Positions 24,931 through 33,124 of a stretch of DNA of 44,578 bases are shown here, one piece after another. Positions within the stretch are counted from its first letter, which is position 1; every line of letters starts with the position of its first letter. A program made the translations under genes and the position numbers. The notes under the pieces were generated by a model. The model saw only the letters and a list, made by a program, of their open reading frames with translations, did not search any database and had not been told where the DNA came from. Source of the DNA: Orenia metallireducens (GTDB lineage: Bacteria > Bacillota > Halanaerobiia > Halobacteroidales > Halobacteroidaceae); contig NZ_PVNB01000031.1 in assembly GCF_003001995.1 (NCBI RefSeq), positions 1 to 44,578 on the forward strand, given 5' to 3'.

Positions 24931-25393
24931 AATTTAGGTTAGCTAATTTTTTACCTAAATCTTTTTCTTCTAGGCTTCTAGTAATCATTTTTTCTCTATA
25001 AAAATCAAAGTGATTTAAAGTTTCTTTAGCTAAAAATTCATTTTCTTTAATAGATTCAGCTAGAAAAATTATTTTATTAGCTATTTTTTCTCTTTCCTGT
25101 GGAGTAGTCATCTCATAACCATTTTTCATCATTTCTTTAACATCCTCTAAGTTATCTAGTTCATCCATTGCCAACATCTTATTTATTTTCTCTTCTTTCT
25201 CTTTGTTTTCTATCATTATTTTCTTGACCTGTTCTCTTAATCTAATAATTTCTTCTTCTTTTTCTTCATAACTTTTAAAACTTTGCTGTTCAACAGCTTT
25301 TTGGATAGCCTCTTCAATCTCACATTTCCTATTAGACTTGATATGATTATAAATTTCTAAAGCTTTTGATTTGAAATCTTTTGGATTTTTTAT
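24929..25393 (-). CDS. charged helical protein, unknown function, apparent ATA start
   Basis: Reading leftward, the frame opens just after an in-frame TAG that overlaps the start of an excellent SD (AGGGAGGGG, complement of about 25396-25404). It runs 154 codons to the terminator. The codon five bases after the SD is ATA (complement of 25391-25393), and no ATG, GTG or TTG follows until an internal ATG at 25216, which has only a poor SD. The product is hydrophilic and mostly helical, with coiled-coil-like EEKEEEIIRLREQVKKI. I do not recognise the family. Either AUA initiates, or the start has mutated and only a 95-residue product (from 25216) or none is made. Confidence 0.55.
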   Translation of the reverse strand: MKNPKDFKSKALEIYNHIKSNRKCEIEEAIQKAVEQQSFKSYEEKEEEIIRLREQVKKIMIENKEKEEKINKMLAMDELDNLEDVKEMMKNGYEMTTPQEREKIANKIIFLAESIKENEFLAKETLNHFDFYREKMITRSLEEKDLGKKLANLN

Positions 25394-25672
25394 ATTTTCC
25401 CCTCCCTATTAATAAGTAATAAAATTACTTTTGATATAATAAAGACTTACGCTATTTAAACTTAGATATAATAGGTAGCTTGGCAATTAGCGAGAAGTTA
25501 TAGTACAGAAATTTTTTGCTAATAAAGACTTATTACTAATGTATTATTTTTTGATCAGTACAATAGTTAATAATAGCATATGTCACCAACATATTTATAC
25601 ATTCATTGGAAAATACCTTTATTATTTACTATTTAATTTATGATTTGGAGTTTAATAGAGGGTTTGCTTTTG

Positions 25673-25701
25673 TTGATAAATGAGATGAGATTGTTTATAA
25701 T
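25673..25701 (+). promoter_or_regulatory. sigma-A promoter for mltG
   Basis: TTGATA (25673-25678), 17 bases, and TATAAT (25696-25701) form a near-consensus promoter 80 bases before mltG. The rest of the gap 25394-25672 is AT-rich with no gene seen. Confidence 0.7.
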
Positions 25702-25781
25702 AGAGAAGGGAATTATATTTGGGTTCTTTAGCTATTAAATATCAATTTCTAAATATTTATAAGTTGGGAGGGGGAGTTGTA

Positions 25782-26804
25782 GTGGAAAGTAAAGAGCAGA
25801 TTAAAAAAATAGTTAAGAAGCGAAGAAAGTATCTTGTTATAGCAAGTCTAATATTTATGATAAATTTAATTTTATTTAGCTATGTACAACAATTATTAGA
25901 ATCTGTTAGTAGTAGACCTATAACAGAGGAGATTATTGAAATAGAATCAGGCTCCTCCTTAGGTCAGGTTACAGATGACTTATATAAGAATGGATTAATT
26001 AAGAATCCTTTAGCTTTTAAAATATATATAAGGATTAGAGGGTTAGCAACTAAGATTCAAGCAGGGTATTATCAATTGAGCTCTAGTATGTCAGCTATTG
26101 AGATTGCAGATACTCTAGTGAAAGGAAGAGTTGCAACTTATAAGCTAACTCTTCCTGAAGGGATAACTATTGAAGAGATAGGAGATATTTTAGCTAAAAG
26201 AGGTTTGAATAAGGAGAAATTTCTATCTTTAGCTAAGAACAAAGAGGTTGATTTATTCTCTACTCCTGTTACAGTTAAGTATAATTTAGAAGGTTTTTTA
26301 TTTCCTGAAACCTATCAGATCCCTTATGGAGCTGATGAAAAAGAGATAATAGATATTATGGTAAATGAATTTAAAAGAAGAATTAAACCTTTAGAAGAGG
26401 AGATTAAGAAGAGTGAGTATGATCTATATCAGATTATTACGATTGCTTCTTTAATTCAGGCAGAAGCACAGATAAAGGATGAAGCTCCAGTAATAGCAAG
26501 TGTTATTTATAATCGCTTGAATAGAGGGATGAAGTTACAGTTAGATGCTACGGTCCAGTATAGTCTGTCAGAACGTAAAAGTAGACTCTTATACAGTGAT
26601 CTTAAAGTTGATTCAGAGTATAACACTTATCAGAATATAGGCTTACCTCCAGGTCCTATCAATAATCCTGGAATTGAGATGATTAAGGCTGCTTTAAAGC
26701 CTGAAGATACCGATTATTTATATTATGTTGTTACTAAGAAGGGTAGACATACCTTCACTAAAAGTTATCGGGAGCATTTAGAGGTGCAGAGGCGATTAAA
26801 GTAA
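25782..26804 (+). CDS. mltG: endolytic murein transglycosylase MltG
   Basis: A 340-residue membrane-anchored protein: basic N-terminus, one membrane segment (about 18-38), a LysM-like subdomain (ITEEIIEIESGSSLGQVTDDL region) and the YceG catalytic domain. Catalytic-region motifs are ASLIQAEAQIKDEAPVIASV (the Glu of QAEAQ is the expected catalytic residue), YNRLNRGMKLQLDATVQYS and NTYQNIGLPPGPINNPG. MltG cleaves nascent glycan strands near their membrane end. GTG 25782 has GGGAGGGGGAG upstream. It starts the yrrL-yrrM-yrrO-udk-like cluster. Confidence 0.92.
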   Translation: MESKEQIKKIVKKRRKYLVIASLIFMINLILFSYVQQLLESVSSRPITEEIIEIESGSSLGQVTDDLYKNGLIKNPLAFKIYIRIRGLATKIQAGYYQLSSSMSAIEIADTLVKGRVATYKLTLPEGITIEEIGDILAKRGLNKEKFLSLAKNKEVDLFSTPVTVKYNLEGFLFPETYQIPYGADEKEIIDIMVNEFKRRIKPLEEEIKKSEYDLYQIITIASLIQAEAQIKDEAPVIASVIYNRLNRGMKLQLDATVQYSLSERKSRLLYSDLKVDSEYNTYQNIGLPPGPINNPGIEMIKAALKPEDTDYLYYVVTKKGRHTFTKSYREHLEVQRRLK

Positions 26805-26833
26805 AGTTAAGAACGTTATAATAATAGATAATA

Positions 26834-26897
26834 TTAAGCTTAGGTCTAAGTTTGGGTATAAGTTAATAAACTTGCTTAAACTTAGACTTAAGCTTAA
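26834..26897. repeat. 64-bp palindrome between mltG and trmR
   Basis: TTAAGCTTAGGTCTAAGTTT (26834-26853) is the near inverse of AAACTTAGACTTAAGCTTAA (26878-26897), with 19 of 20 positions complementary. AAGTT/AACTT pair further inside. There is no T-tract. It ends eight bases before the SD of trmR. Confidence 0.7.
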
Positions 26898-26918
26898 ACT
26901 AATATAAGGAGTGTTATG

Positions 26919-27563
26919 ATGAGTAATCTTGTTCAAGAATGGATTGTTAAATATCTACGGGAGAAACAACCAGATAGAGAAGGTAAATTTAGGGAGATTG
27001 AAGAATCGGCATTAGAACGAGGTTTTCCTATTATCGAGCCAGAGGTGGGAAATCTACTAAATCTATTGGTTAAATTACATAAGCCTAAGAGAATTTTGGA
27101 GATAGGTGCAGCAATAGGTTACTCGACCTTATGGTTGGCTAGAGATTTAAAGGGAGAGCTAGTTACAATCGAGTTAAATGAGGCTTCAGCTAGGGAAGCC
27201 CAAGATAATTTTGACACTTTGGGGTATGATAATATCAAGTTATTGACAGGTAATGCTTTAGAGATTTTACCTACTTTAGAGGGAAAGTTTGATTTTATCT
27301 TTATAGATGCTGCTAAGGGTCAATATCCTAATTTTTTAGAAGAGAGCTTAAGATTAATTAATGATGGTGGTTTGATTATAGCTGATGATGTCTTATTTAA
27401 GGGAATGATTGCTGATGACCGCTTTTATCATCCAAGATACAGTACATTGACTAGAAGATTAAGAGAGTATGTAGATACGATTATGGATCATCCGTTATTG
27501 GATTCATCAATAATTCCACTAGGAGATGGACTAGCAATTAGTATTAAAAAGGAGGAAGAATAG
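26919..27563 (+). CDS. trmR: tRNA 5-hydroxyuridine methyltransferase TrmR (O-methyltransferase)
   Basis: A 214-residue class I SAM-dependent O-methyltransferase. SAM motifs are RILEIGAAIGYSTLWLA (motif I), ELVTIELNE (motif II), and FDFIFIDAAKGQYPNFLEES with the metal-ligand Asp. It resembles Bacillus YrrM/TrmR, which methylates ho5U34 of tRNAs to mo5U34. The assignment rests on similarity plus context, because the next gene is the TrhP-type tRNA hydroxylation protein that makes its substrate. The ATG at 26919 has AAGGAG seven bases upstream; the ATG at 26916 is possible. Confidence 0.85.
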   Translation: MSNLVQEWIVKYLREKQPDREGKFREIEESALERGFPIIEPEVGNLLNLLVKLHKPKRILEIGAAIGYSTLWLARDLKGELVTIELNEASAREAQDNFDTLGYDNIKLLTGNALEILPTLEGKFDFIFIDAAKGQYPNFLEESLRLINDGGLIIADDVLFKGMIADDRFYHPRYSTLTRRLREYVDTIMDHPLLDSSIIPLGDGLAISIKKEEE

Positions 27564-28796
27564 ATGCAATTACCAGAGCTATTAGCTCCAGCAGGGACTT
27601 TAGAAAAATTGAAGATAGCGATATTATATGGTGCTGACGCTGTGTATTTAGGTGGAGAGGCTTATGGAATGAGAGAGAAGGCGGGAAACTTCACCTTAGA
27701 AGAGATGGAAGAGGGGTTAGACTTTGCTCATGAGCGTGGGGTAAAGGTCTATGTGACGGCTAATATTATCCCTCATAATGAAGACCTTGAAGGTTTAGCT
27801 GAGTATATTAAAGAAATAGACAAGCTTGGGGTAGATGGGGTGATTGTAGCTGATCCTGGTATCTTTGCTATAGTCAAGGAGGCTGCTTCTGAATTAGAGG
27901 TTCATATCAGTACTCAGGCAAATAATACTAATTGGGGTAGTGCTCAATTCTGGAAGAGTCAAGGTGCTAAGCGGATCGTTGCTGCTAGAGAGCTATCTCT
28001 AGCAGAGATTAAAAAGATTAAAGAGAAGGTGGATATCGATATAGAAGCCTTTGTTCATGGGGCGATGTGTATCTCTTATTCAGGTCGTTGCTTATTGAGT
28101 AACTATATGAATGGCAGAGATGCTAATAAGGGAGCCTGTGCCCATTCTTGCCGTTGGAAGTACACTCTGATGGAAGAGAAGCGTCCAGGGGAGCATTATC
28201 CTATCTATGAGAATGATCGAGGAACCTTTATCTATAACTCTAAAGACCTCTGTATGATAGAGTATATACCAGAGTTAATTGTAGCTGGAATAGATAGCTT
28301 GAAGCTAGAGGGGAGGATGAAGAGCCTCCATTATGTAGCTACAGTTACTAATGTCTATCGTCGAGCTCTAGATGCTTATGCTAAGGATCCAGAGGATTAT
28401 CAATTTAAGGAAGAATGGCTAGAAGAGTTGAAGAAGATTAGCCATCGCAATTATACAACTGGATTCTATTTTGAAAAGCCAAAGGGTAGTGAGCAGAATT
28501 ATGATGATTATGGCTTCCATAGAAGCTATGATTATATGGGAATTGTTCGTGATTATCTTCCAGAGAGTCAAGAGGCGGTGATTGAGGTGAGAAGTAAGTT
28601 CTTCCAAGGTGATGTTGTAGAGATCTTTGGACCAAGAACAGATACTTTCTCGCAAAAGCTAGATTATATTAAGAATGAAGAGGGAGAAGAGGTTCCAGAT
28701 GCACCCCATCCCCATCAATTAATTACAGTTAAGGTCGATAATCCAGTAGAAGAGTATGATTTAGTTAGAAGAGAAAAAGGTGATGGTGATGAGTAA
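27564..28796 (+). CDS. trhP: U32 family protein, tRNA hydroxylation protein TrhP
   Basis: A 410-residue U32-family ('collagenase-like') protein: [51 protein letters not shown] and [15 protein letters not shown] are family hallmarks. The Cys pattern C-x6-C-x15-C-x3-C (MCISYSGRC...GACAHSC) fits the Fe-S cluster region of TrhP. TrhP hydroxylates U34 of tRNAs (ho5U) using a prephenate-linked pathway, the step before TrmR. Bacillus has two tandem genes (yrrN, yrrO); only one is here, of YrrO length. It follows trmR directly with SD AAAGGAGG and overlaps udk by eight bases. Confidence 0.88.
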   Translation: MQLPELLAPAGTLEKLKIAILYGADAVYLGGEAYGMREKAGNFTLEEMEEGLDFAHERGVKVYVTANIIPHNEDLEGLAEYIKEIDKLGVDGVIVADPGIFAIVKEAASELEVHISTQANNTNWGSAQFWKSQGAKRIVAARELSLAEIKKIKEKVDIDIEAFVHGAMCISYSGRCLLSNYMNGRDANKGACAHSCRWKYTLMEEKRPGEHYPIYENDRGTFIYNSKDLCMIEYIPELIVAGIDSLKLEGRMKSLHYVATVTNVYRRALDAYAKDPEDYQFKEEWLEELKKISHRNYTTGFYFEKPKGSEQNYDDYGFHRSYDYMGIVRDYLPESQEAVIEVRSKFFQGDVVEIFGPRTDTFSQKLDYIKNEEGEEVPDAPHPHQLITVKVDNPVEEYDLVRREKGDGDE

Positions 28797-29415
28797 GCCA
28801 GTGTTAATAGGGTTAACAGGGGGGACTGGATCAGGCAAGACTACAGTAGCTAAGACGATTATAGAGGAGCTAGGTCATGATAATATAGTCTTGATTCAGC
28901 AGGACTCTTATTATAAGGATCAAAGCCATCTCTCCTTTGAAGATAGAATCAAGACCAATTATGATCATCCCTTTGCCTTTGACACTGAGCTGTTGATTGA
29001 GCATTTAGAGGATTTAATGGCTGGTAAAAGTATTGACAAGCCTGTCTATGACTTTTCTCACCATACTCGTACTGATGAGGTAGTTACTATTAATCCTTGT
29101 GATGTGATCGTTTTAGAAGGAATTTTGGTCTTAGAGAATGAACAGCTAAGGGATATGCTCGATATTAAGATCTATGTAGATACAGATAATGATGTCAGGT
29201 TTATCAGGAGATTATTAAGGGATACTAAAGAGCGGGGAAGAACTATGGATTCAGTAGTCAATCAATACCTAGGGGTAGTGCGACCAATGCACCAACAATT
29301 TATTGAACCGACTAAAAAGTATGCAGATATCATTATCCCAGAAGGTGGTTATAATAAAGTGGCTATTGATATCTTAGTGACCAAGGTCAAATCTATTTTG
29401 AAGGAGTTAGGTTAA
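28789..29415 (+). CDS. udk: uridine kinase
   Basis: A 208-residue P-loop kinase that phosphorylates uridine/cytidine in pyrimidine salvage. It shows Walker [10 protein letters not shown] near residues 11-19, QQDSYYKDQ, the [12 protein letters not shown] substrate region, VYDFSHHTR and the lid [12 protein letters not shown]. Full length for the family. The start ATG 28789 lies within the trhP 3' end, with AAAAAGGTGAT upstream, so translation is coupled. It is in the same position as udk in the Bacillus yrr cluster. Confidence 0.95.
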   Translation: MSKPVLIGLTGGTGSGKTTVAKTIIEELGHDNIVLIQQDSYYKDQSHLSFEDRIKTNYDHPFAFDTELLIEHLEDLMAGKSIDKPVYDFSHHTRTDEVVTINPCDVIVLEGILVLENEQLRDMLDIKIYVDTDNDVRFIRRLLRDTKERGRTMDSVVNQYLGVVRPMHQQFIEPTKKYADIIIPEGGYNKVAIDILVTKVKSILKELG

Positions 29416-29642
29416 TGGTAGATACTATTGGATTTCAGGTTAAGGTGGAGAAGGGTGAATTGTATTTTGTAGATAATGTTATTAAGGCTTATGAAGGCTT
29501 GGCTTTAACTACAGTAGTGGGTATTGAAGATGAGGTTGGTATTTTGAATCTAGAGGTTAGTGCAGGAACTAAGGATGATGTGCTAGAGATATTGAAGAAT
29601 CTACAGAAGCAGGTTAAGTTGGAGATAGTTGCAGGAGAATAA
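29415..29642 (+). CDS. DUF4911-like small protein
   Basis: A 75-residue protein whose ATG overlaps the udk stop (TAATG), implying translational coupling. The pattern of a first strand, YFVDNVIKAYEGLALTTVV, and a closing GTKDDVLEILKNLQKQV helix resembles DUF4911 proteins of Clostridia, which have no known function. The overall layout looks like a small ferredoxin-like alpha/beta fold, a guess from strand/helix order. It ends the mltG-trmR-trhP-udk unit and is followed by a long hairpin. Confidence 0.6.
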   Translation: MVDTIGFQVKVEKGELYFVDNVIKAYEGLALTTVVGIEDEVGILNLEVSAGTKDDVLEILKNLQKQVKLEIVAGE

Positions 29643-29654
29643 TTTATCTAAAGA

Positions 29655-29721
29655 GACAGCATTGACATTTCTAAATGGCTAGGTAGGGGCTTAGGGGAAA
29701 GGAGTCATTGCTGTCATTTTT
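29655..29721 (+). terminator. long hairpin terminator with G-rich loop
   Basis: GACAGCATTGAC and GTCATTGCTGTC pair with minor interruptions and are followed by ATTTTTCT. The ~35-base interior contains four G-runs (GG, GG, GGGG, GGGG), unusual in this AT-rich DNA. Confidence 0.65.
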
Positions 29722-29761
29722 CTATGTAAAATCTAAACTCCCCTTTTGAATCTAAATTTAG

Positions 29762-30328
29762 TTAATCTAACCATTCTACAACTTCACTTAAATCCTTACG
29801 AGGTCGTGGAAAAGGTGATTGATTAGCATATCCAATAGCTACTGCTGCTATAAGCTCATCTCTTCTATTTAACCATGAACAAATTTCTCTTTTAGAATAA
29901 AAAACATCACAAATCCAAAGAGTAGCTAAACCGATATCTTGTGCTGCCAAAAGCATCGTTTGTATCGCTGCTCCAATTGATTGGGTATCCATTAATAATC
30001 TATTATGATTATTATTCTGTTCATCTTTAGAGAAGGGATTGAAAACTAGAATTACTACAGGTGCTTCTGAAATTGCATTAATGCTTAATTCACTGCTTCC
30101 TACACTCAAATTCTGCTTTTTAAGTAATTTTACCTTTTGATTCATAATTTTTACTAACTCTCTTTTGCTTTGACCTCGTAACACAATAAATCTCCAAGGT
30201 TGTCTATTCTTACCTGAAGGAGCTTTAATAGCTAGTTCTAATAATTGTGCTATCATATCTTGAGGGATATTTTTATTCTGAAACTTTCTTATACTTCTTC
30301 TGTCAATTATTGCTCTTAATGTATTCAT
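29762..30328 (-). CDS. nitroreductase family protein
   Basis: A 188-residue FMN-dependent nitroreductase-fold protein: RRSIRKFQNKNIPQ (FMN phosphate contacts) at the N-terminus, APSGKNRQPWRFIVLRG, then SIGAAIQTMLLAAQDIGLATLW, and a closing AAVAIGYANQSPFPRPRK. Such enzymes reduce quinones, nitro groups or flavins with NAD(P)H; the substrate here is not predictable. The ATG has AGGAGA upstream. It is read toward the DUF4911 gene and away from sigK. The 436 bases between its start and the sigK start hold no gene, only AT-rich sequence and the sigK promoter region. Confidence 0.85.
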   Translation of the reverse strand: MNTLRAIIDRRSIRKFQNKNIPQDMIAQLLELAIKAPSGKNRQPWRFIVLRGQSKRELVKIMNQKVKLLKKQNLSVGSSELSINAISEAPVVILVFNPFSKDEQNNNHNRLLMDTQSIGAAIQTMLLAAQDIGLATLWICDVFYSKREICSWLNRRDELIAAVAIGYANQSPFPRPRKDLSEVVEWLD

Positions 30329-30698
30329 CTAAAATCTCCTAATAAATTATAGTTTTAAATATCTTATCAATAATTTGCAATTTATGAATTTAAATAGTAT
30401 TGCAGATAAGCAAACATTCTCAACCAATTTCCTATAAACCCAATATTTTATATTATTCATGATATACTTCGAAAATACCTTCTCAAATGTAAGTAAACTC
30501 AATTAATCATTTCTCCATACTTATTATGGTGCTAGATAGAACTTACTCATTAAATCTGCTCCTACAATTAGGTATCTAAATTTTCTAAATTGAACTTAGC
30601 TGTCACAAATAAAATAAAAACTCCTGATAAAAATCTTGCACAGTTTACAAAATAAAGTCGATTTGGAGATAGTTAAAGGAGAATAAATCTCATGGACA

Positions 30699-30730
30699 GG
30701 CACAATTGAGTACATCACCTCATATAGATA
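30699..30730 (+). promoter_or_regulatory. candidate mother-cell (sigma-E/sigma-K) promoter of sigK
   Basis: GGCACA (30699-30704) with AC at 30702-30703 is followed after 17 bases by CATATAGATA (30721-30730). This resembles the sigma-K consensus AC-N16/17-CATAnnnTA, with the final TA shifted by one base, and the related sigma-E -10 CATA element. It lies 35 bases before the sigK start. Confidence 0.4.
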
Positions 30731-30764
30731 TAAATAGGAGTGAAATTTGGGAGGTGAATGGTCT

Positions 30765-31061
30765 TTGGTGCCTTCTTTTTTAGTTGAGTTATGCTCAACA
30801 TTGATGGATGGCTTAATGTTATTGGTATCATATATCTCTAATGGTACTACCTTTGCACAGCCTTTATCCAAAGAGGAAGAAGAAGAGTGTTTAAAGAGAT
30901 TGGCTGAAGGGGATTTAGCAGCTAAGGATGAGCTAATTGAACATAATATGAGATTGGTAGCCCATATTGTTAAAAAATTTGAAAATACTAACGTAATAAA
31001 GTTACAATACATACCTAAGAAAATTACCACTTATACACAACCTCTATCAGATTCTTTTTAG
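30765..31061 (+). CDS. sigK: sigK 5' half (pro-sigma-K N-terminus), interrupted by skin element
   Basis: Residues 1-76 match the N-terminus of pro-sigma-K. A hydrophobic pro-sequence (MVPSFLVELCSTLMDGLMLL then VSY at 21-23) leads to FAQPLSKEEEEECLKRLAEG and region 2 IEHNMRLVAHIVKKFENT (59-75). Then homology stops: the expected EDLISIGTIGLIKA continuation is absent, and 22 unrelated codons run to a stop inside the recombinase's antisense end. Sigma-K directs late mother-cell genes of sporulation. TTG 30765 is seven bases after GGGAGGTGA. In Bacillus sigK is split in the same manner by skin. The 3' half is expected beyond the window. Confidence 0.85.
   Translation: MVPSFLVELCSTLMDGLMLLVSYISNGTTFAQPLSKEEEEECLKRLAEGDLAAKDELIEHNMRLVAHIVKKFENTNVIKLQYIPKKITTYTQPLSDSF
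30985..30996. other. sigK/skin junction (attL region)
   Basis: Similarity to sigK ends within or just after GAAAATACTAACG (codons E-N-T-N). The crossover must therefore lie close to here. Exact core bases cannot be set without the other junction. Confidence 0.6.
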
Positions 31062-32472
31062 AACTTACTCTAACTTCTTTGATGATTCTACTAACAGCAT
31101 TTTTCTTTCTTTGAATAGGGGAATGGCTTTTTAAAGTTTCTATTACATCTCTTAAGGTGGTCATAAAAGATTCTTCATCAATAGTCTTTTCTTTTATCTT
31201 ATTTTCTAAGGTTTTAAATTCAGTTAATAGCTCTTCTTTTTCTTCTTTAAGTCTATCTTTATAACTCTGTAGCTGCTTTAAATTAATTACTCCTGCTTCA
31301 TAAGCCTTCATCTGTCTTTCAAATTGTTTGTCAAAGTTATTTAACTTGTCCTTAATACTCTCATATTTCTTTTCTAGGCTATCTGTTTGACTTACTAATA
31401 TATTTAGTTTATTAATGTCTACTTCACCCCTTGAGACACTTTCTAGGGCTTGTATAAAATACTTTTCTATCTTATCCATATTATTAGAGTTACCATAACA
31501 GTTATTATACTTGCCATGATTAGTACAACGAGCATATACATAGGTCTTTACCTTTCCAGAGGCTAATGTTTGTCTAGAGAATTGACGATGCATAGTACCA
31601 TGACATTCATAACACTTTAAGACTCCTTGTAGTAGGTAAGGGTCATATTTATCATAATTTCTTCTAGTCTTTCTTTTCTGAGTTAAGTCTTGGACTAATT
31701 TAAAGTCACTTTTAGAAATAATAGGGGAGTGGTTATTTTCAATTTTAATATCTTGCCATTCAAAGGTTCCAATATAAGCATTGTTCTGTAATATTCTAAG
31801 AATAGTAAGGTTGTTCCACTTCATAATCTCACCAGTTGATTTTTCTAAAGAGAAGTCATGTTCATTCTCTTGGAGAGCTAAGGCTATTTTCTGAGTTCCT
31901 TTTCCATCAATGTATTCTTGGAAGATGTATTTAACTATTTCAGCTTCTTGTTCTTGAATTTGATACTTGCCATCTTCTCCAATAATATAACCAATAGGGG
32001 GTTTACCTACTGCTTGACCAGCTTTAGCTTTTTCACGTTGACCTTTTTCAACTTCACGAGCTAAGTTTTCAGAGTAGAATTCTGCTATGACTTCAAGGAT
32101 ACCTTCAATCATTTTACCAATAGGTCCTTCTCCAAAATCCTCTTTAATAGCTATTACATCTACTTCACAATCTCTACGAAGTAAGGACTTATAGACTATA
32201 GAATCTTCACGATTACGAGCAAATCTATCGGTCTTATGAATCAGTACAGCATCATAGTTTCCCTTATCATTTTTAATATCTTTAATCATTTGTTGGAACT
32301 GTGGTCTATCGGCTGTTTTGGCACTTTCTCCTTTATCTACATACTCAGCTACTACCTCATAGCCATTCTCTACTGCATAATCACGAAGTTGACTGATTTG
32401 AGCATCAATAGATAGTCCTTCTTCAACCTGTATCTTGGAAGATACACGAGCATAGATGACTGCTTTTTTCAT
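31024..32472 (-). CDS. spoIVCA: large serine recombinase, SpoIVCA-like
   Basis: A 482-residue large serine recombinase. The resolvase domain (1-~145) has catalytic Ser11 in YARVSS and the conserved arginines of HKTDRFARNRED. A recombinase domain (about 160-265, GKPPIGYIIGEDGKYQIQ) follows, then a zinc ribbon (CYECHGTM...CTNHGKYNNCYG), a coiled coil (about 350-440) and a C-terminal helix. SpoIVCA cuts and rejoins the skin ends in the mother cell, restoring sigK; location beside the split sigK supports this specific role. ATG 32472 has AAAGGAG eight bases upstream; GTG 32481 overlaps the SD. Its 3' end is antisense to the read-through tail of sigK. Confidence 0.88.
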   Translation of the reverse strand: MKKAVIYARVSSKIQVEEGLSIDAQISQLRDYAVENGYEVVAEYVDKGESAKTADRPQFQQMIKDIKNDKGNYDAVLIHKTDRFARNREDSIVYKSLLRRDCEVDVIAIKEDFGEGPIGKMIEGILEVIAEFYSENLAREVEKGQREKAKAGQAVGKPPIGYIIGEDGKYQIQEQEAEIVKYIFQEYIDGKGTQKIALALQENEHDFSLEKSTGEIMKWNNLTILRILQNNAYIGTFEWQDIKIENNHSPIISKSDFKLVQDLTQKRKTRRNYDKYDPYLLQGVLKCYECHGTMHRQFSRQTLASGKVKTYVYARCTNHGKYNNCYGNSNNMDKIEKYFIQALESVSRGEVDINKLNILVSQTDSLEKKYESIKDKLNNFDKQFERQMKAYEAGVINLKQLQSYKDRLKEEKEELLTEFKTLENKIKEKTIDEESFMTTLRDVIETLKSHSPIQRKKNAVSRIIKEVRVSSKKNLIEVVYKW

Positions 32473-32594
32473 AATGTTCACTCCTTTCTCTATTAATTAT
32501 AGACTAGTAATGAAAAAAAGAAAAATCCTTTATTTTCTTTAGATGATATTCTGTAGCTTTACAATATTGCTGTGTATATATTAATCTTATAAAT

Positions 32595-33047
32595 TCAATT
32601 ATTTATAAGATTTTCAAACAATGTACTAGCTTTTTTAACTTCAATATTAAATAGGACCATACATAACAGGTAAGCAAAAATAAATATGGCAAAGATTATT
32701 AAAGATTCAAATTCTGGATTTAAAAAATTAATAAGCATAAGTCCAATCCATAAAACCCCAAAAACTAATACAAATTTATTAAGTCTCATAGTTATTTTAA
32801 TTGTGCTTCCAGAATTATCTGGATGAATCACTCCATCAACTATTGGTAAAAAAGAATTTTTATATTTTATTATTCTTGAAATAAAAAAATGATTATCAAT
32901 TATTGTACCTTTAAATTTTTTATCACTATCATAGAAGAATGAACCTTTAAGCATATTAATTTCAATATTTTCTTCGATTTTTTTCTTAAGCTCACCTGTA
33001 GATAAATCTGTCTTTATTTCTAATTTTTTATATGGCAAGTATAACAG
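32595..33047 (-). CDS. predicted membrane protein, unknown
   Basis: About 150 residues. An N-terminal soluble beta-rich part (STGELKKKIEENI, KGSFFYDSDKKFKGTI) is followed by two membrane segments near the end (FVLVFGVLWIGLMLINFL and LIIFAIFIFAYLLCMVLF) and a short charged tail. No family recognised. The start is unclear. A CTG (complement of 33045-33047) sits eight bases after AAAGGAG, while a TTG at 33089 would give 164 residues but has no SD. First of a leftward accessory group behind the recombinase. Confidence 0.55.
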   Translation of the reverse strand: MLYLPYKKLEIKTDLSTGELKKKIEENIEINMLKGSFFYDSDKKFKGTIIDNHFFISRIIKYKNSFLPIVDGVIHPDNSGSTIKITMRLNKFVLVFGVLWIGLMLINFLNPEFESLIIFAIFIFAYLLCMVLFNIEVKKASTLFENLINN

Positions 33048-33124
33048 TTTAATCACTCCTTTTACTAGATAATTAATAATTTGAATCAATATTATTTATC
33101 CAAACAGAGTAGGAAAGTGGTATT

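Noticed and set aside
30596-31030. Minus-strand reading frame across the sigK fragment
   Set aside because: It is antisense to clear sigK homology, has no SD and no recognisable protein features.
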